From Congeria kusceri (Eukaryota; Mollusca; Bivalvia; Myida; Dreissenidae), in the NCBI GenBank assembly GCA_027627225.1, contig CM051034.1:1861001-1925000 (forward strand): 64,000 bases of DNA. Direction: 5' to 3'. This document shows positions 45,443-55,261 of the stretch, piece after piece (the first letter of the stretch is position 1; each line of letters begins with the position of its first letter). The translations under genes were made by a program, and so were the position numbers. The notes below the pieces were generated by a model. That model did not search any database. It saw only the letters and a list, made by a program, of their open reading frames with translations, and had not been told where the DNA came from.

Positions 45443-46965
45443 ACAAGAGGGCCACGATGGCCCTAGGTCGCTCAGGTGAGTTTAAGGCATCCCAGTTTTG
45501 ACCCCAGGGGCATCATTTGAACAATCTTTGTAGAAGACTGGTATGCAATGTTACATACCAAATATGACACCACTGGGCCTTGAGTTTTCATAGAAGATTA
45601 TTGAAGTAATTTTGCTAGTGAAGTCTATACAAACAATGTGGCCCCCGGGGCGTGGCCAGTTTTGACCCCAGGGCATCGTTTGAACAATCTTTGTAGAAGA
45701 CACCTATACAATAATACCAACCAAATAACAAACCTCTAGGCCTCTGCGGTTTCAGAGAAGAAAATTGTCGAAGTTATTTAGCTATTTAAGTCTATGTAAA
45801 TAATGTGACCCCCGGGGCATGGTCAGTTTTTACCCCAAGGGCATCATTTGAACAATCTTTGTAGAGGACCACTATGCAATGTTTCATACCAAATACGAGA
45901 CGATTTTGCAGTAATTTTGCTATTTAAGTCTATATAATCCACGTGACCCCGGGGCGTAGATAGTTTTGACCCCAGGGGTATCATTGAACAATTTTTGTAG
46001 AGGACCCGTTTACAATGTTACTATTCACATACCAAACCTCTCGACCTTGCGGTTTTGGAGGAGAGGACATTTAGCTTTTCAAGTATATAGAAAAAATGTG
46101 ACCCCTGGGCGTGGCCAGTTTTTACCCCAGGGGCATCATTTGAACAATCTTTGTAGAGAACCCCTATATAATATTAACAATCTAATACCAAACCTCTCGG
46201 CCTTGCGGTTTCGGAGAAGATTTTCAAAGTTATTTAGTAATTTAAGTCTATATAAACCATGTGGCCACCGGGGTGTTGCCAGCTTTAACCCCAGGGGCAT
46301 CATTGGAACAATTTTCGTAGAGGACCGCTATGCAATGTTACATACAAAATATGATACCTCTGGGTCTTGCGGTTTCAGATGAGAAGATTTTTACAGTAAT
46401 TTTGCAATTTAAGTCTGTACAAACAATGTGACCCCCGGGGCGTGGACAGTTTTGACCCCACGAGCATCATTTGAACAATCTTTGTAGAGGACCACTAGAG
46501 GATGCCACATACCAAGTATGACACCACTGGGCCTTCCGGTTTCAGAGAAGATTTTTGAAGTAATTTTGCTGTTTAGGTCTATATTAAGAATGTAACCCCC
46601 AGGGCGTGGCCAGTTTCGACCCCAGGGGTATCATTTGAACAATCTTTGTTAAGGTCCACTAGAGGGTGCCAAATACCAAATATGAAAGCTTTCAGCTATG
46701 CAGTTTACGAGAAGAAGATTTTTAAAGTTTTCACTTTTTAAATCTATTTTTAGCTCTGGTGATCTACATATGCAGCGGACCGAAACGATTTGAACAATTT
46801 TGAAAGAGGGTCACCCAATGATTATTCCTGTGCAGTTTGGTGAAAATCTGCCCAGCGATTTAGGAGGAGATGTTGTTTGAATGATAATGTTGACGCACGA
46901 CGCACGACGGACAAAAGGTGATCACAAATGCGCACCACAAGCACGCTGCACTCAGGTGAGCTAAA
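45443..46965 (+). mobile_element. Helitron-like element, eight-unit ~160-bp core, empty site in paralog
   Basis: Start CAAGAGGGCCACGATGGCCCTAGGTCGCTC, end AAGCACGCTGCACTCAGGTGAGCT. The units are marked by GGGGCATCATTTGAACAATC at about 45,509, 45,665, 45,841, 45,978, 46,134, 46,299, 46,466 and 46,627. The paralog at 29,195-29,215 has CGACGTAAAAATAAGGAAAAAGTG with no insert. The filled site is CGACGTAAAGTAAAGA|element|AAAAAGTG, so the insertion lies between A residues with no duplication, as expected of a Helitron-type mechanism. The 138-codon frame within it is an artefact. Confidence 0.75.
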
Positions 46966-47555
46966 AAGTGTTAATGATGTGCACGATTTTAGATACAACA
47001 CGTCATTAATGTTAACGAATCGTCATATATACATAGCATAGCACAAGAGGTATGTGCGAAAAATACGCGTAAAACACAAATATAATAAAATCCCCGTATT
47101 CGTTTAAGTGTTTTCATATTCTCGTCGATACACTGTTCCTTAAAATTACACACGTACGAAATATGGTTGCATTTGAACAACAATAAATAACTTTATCGAA
47201 TCAACATGCGTACATGGTTGAACAGCAGCGGGACAAGTCGCGTCAATATAACCGTCTCCGTAGCCTAGTGATTAGGGCGTTCGCATACGGAGTGGGAGGT
47301 TGAAGGTTCGAGTTTTGCCCAGGGCTTGTTCTGATATGGCCGGTTGTATACCCAGCAGCCAGTTAAATCGAAGGGTACCGATTGCCTTTCTGCCAAGCGC
47401 CCGTCATATAGGATAGAAATTGGGAGTAAGGGTGTTCGTCAGTAAAGGCGTCTCATAAGTCAAAACTTGATGGCACTTAATCGCTAGAGGGAAACGGTAA
47501 TAAAAACTTTATAGACGTCAACATAACAGGAAACATGCGCATCATGACAGTTTAT
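46966..47555. repeat. Duplicated flank, copy S, with SINE insertion
   Basis: Colinear with 29,205-29,577 except for the SINE at 47,251-47,503. Confidence 0.7.
47251..47503 (+). mobile_element. tRNA-derived SINE, copy-specific
   Basis: The head is CCGTCTCCGTAGCCTAGTGATTAGGGCG (A-box region), and the B box is AAGGTTCGAGTTTTGCC. The body ends GGTAATAAAAAC. It is absent from the paralog, where TCAATATAGAC is uninterrupted (29,508). The target duplication is short (TATA-like). The acceptor stem does not pair, so this is not a functional tRNA gene. Confidence 0.75.
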
Positions 47556-48108
47556 CCAACCAGGCGACACAACAGCGTAAGACACCCAGGCGACACAACA
47601 GCGTAACACAATCAGGCGACACAACAACATAACACAACTAGGCGACAAAACAGCGTAACACAACCAGGCGACACAACAGCGTAAGAAAACCGGGCGAAAC
47701 AACAGCGTAAGGCAACCAGGCGACACAACGACGTAACACAACCAGGCGACACAACGACGTAACACAACCAGGCAACACAACAGCGTAACACAATCAGGCG
47801 ACACAACAGCGTTACACAACCAGGCGACAAAACAGCGTATAACAACCAAGAGACACAACAGCGTAACATAACCCGGCGACAAACAGCGTAATACAACCAA
47901 GCGACAAAATAGCTTAACACAACCTGGCGACACAACAGCGTAAACCAACCAGGCGACACAACAGCGTAACACAACCAGGCGACACAACAGCGTCACACAA
48001 CCAGGCGTCACAACGACGGAACTCAACCAAGCGACACAACAATGGAATACAACCGGGCGACACAACGACGGAACATAGCCAAGCGACACGACGACGGCCG
48101 GACACAAT
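47556..48108 (+). repeat. 26-bp minisatellite, array 6
   Basis: CCAGGCGACACAACAGCGTAACACAA units. The minus-strand 207-codon frame is read-through. Confidence 0.9.
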
Positions 48109-48109
48109 T

Positions 48110-48955
48110 ATGCTACATAACGTTTCATGAACCTAGCTTGTGCACATGTTGAGTTATCGAAGGATCAAGGCTTTCACTGACAGACGGACGGACGGTCCAC
48201 AATGACTTCAGATTGTTTTTACAATGCTCACTTTCTGCTTTGAATTTTACAACAACAAAATCATACACGAAATAAAGTTGCAGCATGATATGATAGTTCT
48301 ATGTGCTCAATTACCATAACTTTCGTTCCAACATCATCATGTCGCAGTGATGTAATTTATGTGAAATCCGCCTTTCGATCGGAAGATCGTGAGTTTGATT
48401 CCTACTCCGAGAGCCATCGAATTATCTTACTTAAAACTCAACGCGTAGTGGTTCTTCCTAGGAAACGGACTTGAAAGTGTCTCAAAAAGTGTTTGAATTT
48501 CGACACTCGATCTTTAATATCTAAATGTAATTTTACAACTAAACTTGACGTCCATAATGGCATTAAATTTTGTTTGTTCAATGCTGACTTTCTTTGTGAA
48601 GTTTTTTTTCCCATTAAAATCAGCATAGGATAAAAAAGTAGAGTAACTCTTATTGTTGCACAAATACTTCTGTTACCATAGCAACCACAATTTAGTAAGA
48701 TTTAAAAGGAAAACAATGTGTATAATCACCTTATTGCTCACTCATTAAGCACATAAAGTTATTGCAGGATCTACATTTTCTCGGAGAAAGAGACAGTTAT
48801 TACTTCTGGGGCCATATTCCAGAGATACACCTTAAGTAGAATCATATCCTTATATCACCATTTTTCATTCCACGAAATTGGCTAAGTATGTATTAATTTT
48901 CAACTTATTATAAATTATTGTTTACACAACTGTAAATTTAAAATGCTGTATATAA
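48110..48955. other. Unassigned spacer with a tRNA-like fragment
   Basis: Around 48,368-48,410, CCGCCTTTCGATCGGAAGATCGTGAGTTTGATTCC resembles an anticodon plus T arm of a degraded tRNA-derived SINE. At 48,800, GGGGCCATATTCCAGAGATAC resembles the end of the 50,305 MITE. No gene seen. Confidence 0.35.
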
Positions 48956-49440
48956 AACAAGAGCTGTTTGTAAAAAAAAGTAATGCCCCCTCTAGGTTAA
49001 AATGGCTAAGAAGCCTAATTTTGATAATCAAGGGCCATAACTCCACAGTTACTTCGACGATTTGTTTAATTATCTAACTTAACGGAGATAATACGCCTAC
49101 AAAGATTTTAACAATCATCTTTTGGCGAGGATCGGCTATGAACTGTCGGATTTAGAGAATATAAACGGCTAAAACGGCCAATTTTAGATCATTCAATGAC
49201 CATAACTCCGCAATTCCAGGGCCGATTTGGCTGATTATTGAACTTGATCAGATATTATTATAACACACATTTTCAGGAAGTTTGGTTAAGATCGAATGAA
49301 AGCTGTTGGACTTAGAAAGCCGAAACGACTAAAAAGGCCAATTTCAGATAATTCAAGGACAATTAACTCCAAAATGTCTGTGGCAATTTGGCCGATAATT
49401 GAACATGACCTACCTTAGACCGTATAAATTATTATTAGGG
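48956..49440 (+). mobile_element. Helitron-like element (CTGTTTG type), 5' part
   Basis: ACAAGAGCTGTTTGTAAAAA, GCCCCCTCTAGGTTAAAATGGCTAA, then ~160-bp repeats of GGGCCATAACTCC.CA.TT, GATTTGGCTGATTAT and AACTGTTGGACTTAGA. It breaks off near 49,437 at AGGGATGTCAAAGACTAATC, which may start another element. Confidence 0.6.
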
Positions 49441-49759
49441 ATGTCAAAGACTAATCGAATATTCGAATACGTGACCGAATACTCGAATATTAAATACCGA
49501 CAGACAGACCGACAGACATTGGAACTAAATATTTTAAAGTAAACTGAAAATGTTTCTGGAATAGGGCTACATATTCCCTTTATACAATGTTGCTAAGATA
49601 AGTATGTCTCATGATCTGTACAATAGCAGCGGATTGGTCATAAATTAAAATTATTATTATCATTACGGTATAATAATAATAATAAATATAAATAAAATTA
49701 TTATTAATATTATTATTATTATTATTATCGATGACGATACTAAGATATTGTTAAACTAA

Positions 49760-50110
49760 TATTCTAACACGATAGTCGTTAATTTTTCTATAGAAAAGGA
49801 ACACAGTTATTGTTAATAAACTACCAAATTAACAACGCAAAAAGATGTCCCGATTCTGAGCGGAGTATAGTAAAAAGTAGTTCCAATTACTATTGCAAAA
49901 ATATATGTCAAATAATATTTGAATCGAAATAATTTTCGCATTATCTTTGTTTATCGGATAATAAACAACTCTTTATCGTTCTGATGCGTGGATATTAAAC
50001 AACACTAGCTAACGCCCTCGTGGTTTAATTCATACGCATCAGGACTCCAAATCGTTGTTTACTGGCCGATAAACAACGATAAATCGAAAAGTATTTCTTA
50101 AATCGTTCAG
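49760..50110. mobile_element. Fold-back element F10 (inverted orientation)
   Basis: TTAATAAACTACCAAATTAACAACGC, CCCGATTCTGAGCGGAG, TTATCGGATAATAAACAAC, GTTCTGATGCGTGG, then TTACTGGCCGATAAACAACG. Preceded by ATT/AAT microsatellite at 49,650-49,730. Confidence 0.6.
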
Positions 50111-50301
50111 AACGTGTAATAGGGTTGTCCTCCAACATCACGATATCCTCGTGCACAGTGTACATGTACAGTCATGAAAGTTGCCCGCTCGATCGATTAC
50201 AGCAAAGCACGAGGAAATCGTGAAATTCGCGTGTCATACAGAAAAGCTATTTCTAGCTTCCGGCAGTTTCTGGTTTAAAATATGATGTCTACAAAAGACA
50301 T

Positions 50302-50552
50302 ATGGGGTCGTATTCCAGAAACATCTTAAGTTTACCTTATAGTATTGTCACTTAAGTTTTGATTTTGTATGTACTTAAAAAACTACATGAAATCAAATTA
50401 AAGCGAAGTTAATAGTAGTAAATAATTAGTACGAAAGTAGTGAACTCTAAGGAAGATTTCATGTACATACGGAATAAAATGCTAAAGACAAATGATGATC
50501 TTTAGGCTTAGGATAAGATTTTACTTAAAGTGTTTCTGAAATATGTACCATG
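50302..50552. mobile_element. 245-bp palindromic MITE, candidate TSD ATG
   Basis: The body is 50,305-50,549. The left end is GGGTCGTATTCCAGAAACAT and the right, inverted, is GGTACATATTTCAGAAACAC; both continue to CTTAAGT/TTTAAGT. ATG lies on both sides (50,302-50,304; 50,550-50,552). No coding. Confidence 0.65.
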
Positions 50553-50659
50553 AGGTCATATTTATATAGATTCCTAAGTAAAAATAAGCAACAAAAAAAA
50601 TATGAGTTTGAAACACTATGCTTCGAAACATGTGCATGCTGACAAATACATTAATAACA

Positions 50660-51370
50660 AAAGCTGTTTGTTAAAAAGTTATGCACCTCTAGGTTAAAAT
50701 AGCTAAAACGGCTTAATTTAGATAATCAAGGGCCATAACTCCACAGTTACTGGGACGATTTGGTTGATTATCAAATGTAACAGAGATAATACGCCCACAA
50801 AGATTTTCACTAAGTTTGATGAAGATCGGCTATGAACTGTTGGACATAGAGACAGAAACGGCTTAAAAGGCCAGTTTTATATACCGGTAATTTAAGGGCA
50901 ATAACTCCACATTTCCTGTGACCATTTGGCTGATTATGGAACTTGACATAGATATTATTATTACAAACATTGTCATGAAATTTGGTGAAGATTGGATAAA
51001 AAAAACTGTTAAACTCAGAGAGCGGACACGGCGAAAAAGCCTAATTTTAAATATTCAAGGGCCATAACTCCACAATACCTGGGGCGATTTGGCTGATTAT
51101 CGCACTTAACCTAGATATTATTATTACAAACATTTTCATGAAGTTTAGAGAAGATCGGATGAAAACTGTTGGACTTAAAGAGCGGAAACAGCTAAATAGC
51201 CAATTTTAGATAATTCATCGGCCATAACTCCACAATTGCTGATTATAAAACTAGACCTAGATATTATGCCCACAAACATTTTCTTGAAGTTTGATGAAGA
51301 TCAGATGAAAACTGTTAAACTTAGAGAGCGGAAACGAAGTTGTCTACCGACCCACCGACATTAACTTTTT
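50660..51370 (+). mobile_element. Helitron-like element (CTGTTTG type), second copy
   Basis: ACAAAAGCTGTTTGTTAAAAA, CACCTCTAGGTTAAAATAGC, then units at about 50,731, 50,898, 51,060 and 51,219 (GGGCCATAACTCCACA). The 3' terminal hairpin is missing. Followed to 51,945 by AT-rich sequence with nothing coding and a possible MITE end at 51,866. Confidence 0.6.
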
Positions 51371-51944
51371 GTGACAAAATCTTCAAACAACGCATTTCTT
51401 TGTCAGAAAATCCAGAGGTAACATTTTAGAATAATGGGATTTTTCTGAATTTGCGACTACGACTTGTCATAAATGCCAGGCTTATTTGAGTACCGGATTT
51501 TAGTATAAATGGTTCCGACAGATTTCCGTAAGTTTGATGATTGTGCTATTACATGTATTATTATAGCTTTAAGTTTATGTTACCACTGTATTTTATACAT
51601 TGTACTTCGTTCGCATACATTTCCTCAAACGAGCTATTTCACAATCCCATACTTAATAAAGACTATTCTTGAAATTGTTCTATTATAATAACGCTGTTAA
51701 TGTGAGTAACGCTTGGTACCTACCGGTATGCAAATTTAAGCATTCTTTATTCAGGCTAAATGGCATTAGTACTCCGCATATTTGCAAACGCATATTTTTT
51801 TCCAGATACAAAGTCTATTCATTACTTTTTAGTCTAATATTGGGTTCTTGAATACGGGCCAGGTCGATTCCAACACTCATTTTTACTCGGAAAAGCTGTG
51901 GCTTCTTAACTGCAAATTAACATCGCAAACGTTGTGTCGGTATT

Positions 51945-52250
51945 TTTTTATTAAGAAATAATTTTTAATTAATCGTTGTTTATCGGTCAATAAACAACAT
52001 TTTGGAGTTCTGATGCAACAAAGAATTGTTTATTGACCGATTAACCACGATAATGCGAAAAATATTCCGATTCTTACATGATTCAACATATATTTTTGCA
52101 ATTGTAATTGGAACTACTTTTTACTATGCACCGCTCAGTATCGGGTTTGATTTTTGCGGATTTTATTTTTGCGTAGTTATTGGGTAGTTTAACAAAATAA
52201 TATTGTTCTTATCTATAGAAAATTAGCAAGTATCATGTTAGAATTTGTAC
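51945..52250. mobile_element. Fold-back element F11
   Basis: TAATCGTTGTTTATCGGTCAATAAACAAC, GGAGTTCTGATGC, TTGTTTATTGACCGATTAACCACG, CAATTGTAATTGGAACTAC, TTATTGGGTAGTTTAAC, ATCATGTTAGAAT. From 52,250 to 52,864 I see nothing else. Confidence 0.6.
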
Positions 52251-53055
52251 ACAAGCTGGTAGGTGTACATGATCATACGTGTCTACGTTTTCCGATGGAT
52301 TAAAATGATGAAGACTATAATACGTCTTATGAAATAAGTTAAATGTCGTAACATTGTACAAAATAAGCACTTGCTGAAAACTCAGTACATTTAAACGAGC
52401 AAGCCGCCAACAGATGGATATAAATGCCTGGAATTAACTTTTATAAAAGCACGTGTCAGTAATTAACAACAATCACAAATTCAATAAAATATGGATTATA
52501 TTTAAATTTGTTCCAAATTAGATTTAAATCTAGTTTATTACTGTCACTGTAAACAATTTCAACCCTTTTAATATAAAACAAATCAACTTTGCATGTGTAG
52601 TTACTTCAATCAAATACATAAATAAAACCTCAAATAAATCAGGCAAGTACAGTTTAAGTGTTCACGGTCTTTGTCCGAATTGCAAGTCCTCCTACAGGTT
52701 ATGGAATATTGTAAAAATAGTTTACTAATAAAATGTGAATTTAAAATGTAATTTAAAAAGACTTGTTCACAGATTTTTCGTTATTTAAGTAAATGTCATT
52801 AAACGTCTTAACTGCAAAAAAAACAGCAGCATCTGAAGTAATCTAAAACAAATATTATACAAAGAACAAGCGCTGTCAGAGGAAAGCGCGCTCGACTATT
52901 CAAAGTATTTCCGTTGGTACATATTTTTGAAAGTGGAAGGGACCTACATTTGTTGAAAAACAAAGCTGAGTTATAGCATTTATTTCATCAATTTATTCCA
53001 AGTTTCGAGTGAACACCTTATGTACTTTAGAAATTATAAGACTTTGGAACAAAAA

Positions 53056-53843
53056 CTTTAAATCTGCTGCGTCACAGATTGGAAAATTGACAAAAATGGG
53101 GAAAAAATGTTTCAAATCAAGAAAAACAACATATTATTACATAGAATCGACTAAATTAACATTGTTGACAAATTTAAAAAAAATCAAAACACCTTGGTTT
53201 AATCATTACAACGCACTCTTTCAATCCGATTTCAAACGCGTTCGAAACGCTTTATAACTATTTATAACTCGTAGGTTGTTGTTGTGAAATTATCAAGTGA
53301 TCCAAACAGCCAATGAATTTCGCTTCCGGAGTCCCGTTGTTTACAAAACATAAGTCCGAAATTATAAGTAGCGCTCCGTGCAAATGACTTTAGAGGCGCG
53401 GTTAGAGCATCCGCCTCTCACGCCGAGGACCCGGGTCCAATGCCCGCAAGTGCTCAGAATTATTTATGTTCATTTCAATGCTCTTAGAAGTAATCTTTGT
53501 TTGCACGATATCTTTCAAATATTTTTGGTGAAATAAAGAGATATATCAATAAACGTAAATTTAAAAAAATCATATACAATACTATATCATCTCTCGTTTT
53601 AATCAGCTATTGGAATCGCATCTGGCGTGTTAATAAACAGTCCAAAATTACCATTACTCAGTAGCACACACCGACTAGTCCTAGTCTATTTTTAGACGGG
53701 CTTTCTCAAAAGAGTCGTTTTGTCTGCTATCATTTGCCGTGTTATTATACTATTAAGCGGTGCTTCATTCACAGTATTTGATGACTATCTTTTATGGCCT
53801 CCTTCATATCTGTCTAATCATCTGTGAAGTAGCAGCTTTGACC
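53056..53843. mobile_element. 772-bp TIR element inserted in a Helitron-like element
   Basis: The body is 53,064-53,835. The left end is CTGCTGCGTCACAGATTGG and the right, inverted, is CTGCTACTTCACAGATGAT. The flanks CTTTAAAT and CTTTGACC agree at 5 of 8 positions, as an old 8-bp duplication might. The host repeat consensus (ACTTTAACC.GAAAATCTATG) is restored if the insert is removed. No coding. Confidence 0.6.
53385..53455 (+). pseudogene. tRNA-like sequence
   Basis: TAGAGGCGCGGTTAGAGCATCCGCCTCTCACGCCGAGGACCCGGGTCCAATGCCCG resembles D, anticodon and T arms. The B box has changed (GGGTCCAATGCC) and no acceptor stem is visible. Likely a tRNA pseudogene or SINE head. Confidence 0.45.
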
Positions 53844-54699
53844 TGAAAATCTATATGAAAAGTGGGCAAACCTCTGCCAAAATACAACAAAGTGTTAAAG
53901 AGATTACAGCAAATGATGCTGGAGTTGATTAAAAAGATGTATTCAAAGTTTCAAATAAATACCTTATGTTGTTTAGAAATTATAAGACTTTTGAATAAAA
54001 ACTTTACACTGAAAATCTATGTGAAAAGGGGGTTAACTCTGTCAAAATGCAAAACAGGGTTATATGGATTGTTGCACCGGATGATGAAGTTGATGACAAA
54101 GGTATTTGCCATGTTTCAATTTAATAACCTATCAAGTTTTGAAGTTATAAAACTTTTGAATAGAAACTTAAATATAAAAAAGCTGTGTGCAAAAGGGACA
54201 TAACTATGCCAAAATACAAAACAGAGTCCTAGGGAATGTTGCACCTGATGCTTGAGTTGATAAGTGTGTGAGAGCGCTGTTCTTGTATATTCCATGTTTC
54301 ATGAGAATAGCCAATGAAGTTTTGAATTTACAAGACATTTGAATAAAAACTAACCGAAAATATATGTGAAAAAGAGGCATAATTCTGTTAAAATACAAAA
54401 CTTTGTTATGGGGAATGATAATATTTGAATATTAACTTTGACCAGAAAATCTATGTGAACAATGGCATAACTCTGTCAGTATACAAAACTGAGTTATGGG
54501 AATTGATGCTGGAGTTGATGACAAAGTTATATTCCAAGTTTCAAGTGAACAACTTATGTATTTTTGAAGTAACAAGACTTCTGAATAAAAACTTTAACCA
54601 ATATCAGACGCCGACGCCGACAACGACGCTGGGGATAGTAGGAAAGCTCACCTATTCTTCGAATAGTCGCACTGAAACCAGGTAAATTAAAAAAAAAAG

Positions 54700-54770
54700 C
54701 CATCGCCGGGATTCGAACCCGGGACCTTTGAGTTCAAAAATCTCGTGCCACTCGGCCATTCGGACTTATA
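54700..54770 (-). pseudogene. tRNA-like sequence, serine-type, degenerate
   Basis: On the minus strand GTCCGAATGGCCGAGTGGC resembles the 5' half of a serine or leucine tRNA, and CCCGGGTTCGAATCCCGG is a perfect T arm with B box. The 3' CGATGGC cannot pair with the 5' GTCCGAA, and no long variable arm is present. I call it a pseudogene or SINE head. From 54,780 to 55,260 I see no gene; CAGGTCCCTTTAAG at 55,000 resembles one end of the TTAA family. Confidence 0.5.
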
Positions 54771-55261
54771 CATTTTGCTTGTAAGTGATACGCGTGTTTT
54801 CCAAAATACCGACGAAATGCGTTACAAACGCTTTATTATTTTATCCATTTGAATTCACGATTATCCATAAACGAAACGATATTTCCAAGATATTTCTTAG
54901 TCATGAGTGTTATTTCACTTGATTGTATATGATGTATAATTTCTTTTTGAAATATATGACAAACATTTTGAAAATTGTCAATTTGCCAATCCGTGAACAG
55001 GTCCCTTTAAGCTTACATTATTATCCCATTTACTTCAATATAGGGGAAGCCACTGCTGCCTGGAGTTTGCACAGTAGTAAACTCCAGTTGTCTCCCTTGC
55101 AACGGACAGAATCCGTTTGTTCACTAGTTAATTTTCATGTTTGCTCGAAATGTATATGTATTCTGTTTCGGTTGCGAATACAATAATCATAAATGAATCG
55201 GTTTATAATATTTTAACATTAATTCAAATCATATTTTCTAATGAGCATTGCTGAACCGCCC

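Larger units (their letters stand above)
52865..54682 (+). mobile_element. Helitron-like element (CTGTCAGAGG type), interrupted
   Basis: ACAAGCGCTGTCAGAGGAAAGCG and GCTCGACTATTCAAAG at the 5' end; GCCGACGCCGACAACGACGC and CACCTATTCTTCGAATAGTCGC at the 3' end. The core repeats are TTCCAAGTTTCAAGTGAA, AAGACTTTTGAATAAAAACTTT and AAATCTATGTGAAAA. Interrupted by the TIR element at 53,064-53,835. Open frames within it (53,862-54,203 and 54,425-54,685) share the same repeat words and are artefacts. Confidence 0.65.

Noticed and set aside
45966..46382. 138-codon plus-strand frame
   Set aside because: It consists of the ~160-bp core repeat of a Helitron-like element; the repeated words in the peptide follow the DNA repeat.
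53862..54685. Open frames with repeated 'MLELMTK..SKFQ.N.L' words
   Set aside because: These are translated core repeats of the Helitron-like element. Similar words appear in several frames with no conserved domain.
54700..54770. A functional tRNA-Ser gene
   Set aside because: The T arm is perfect, but the acceptor ends do not pair and no long variable arm is present.
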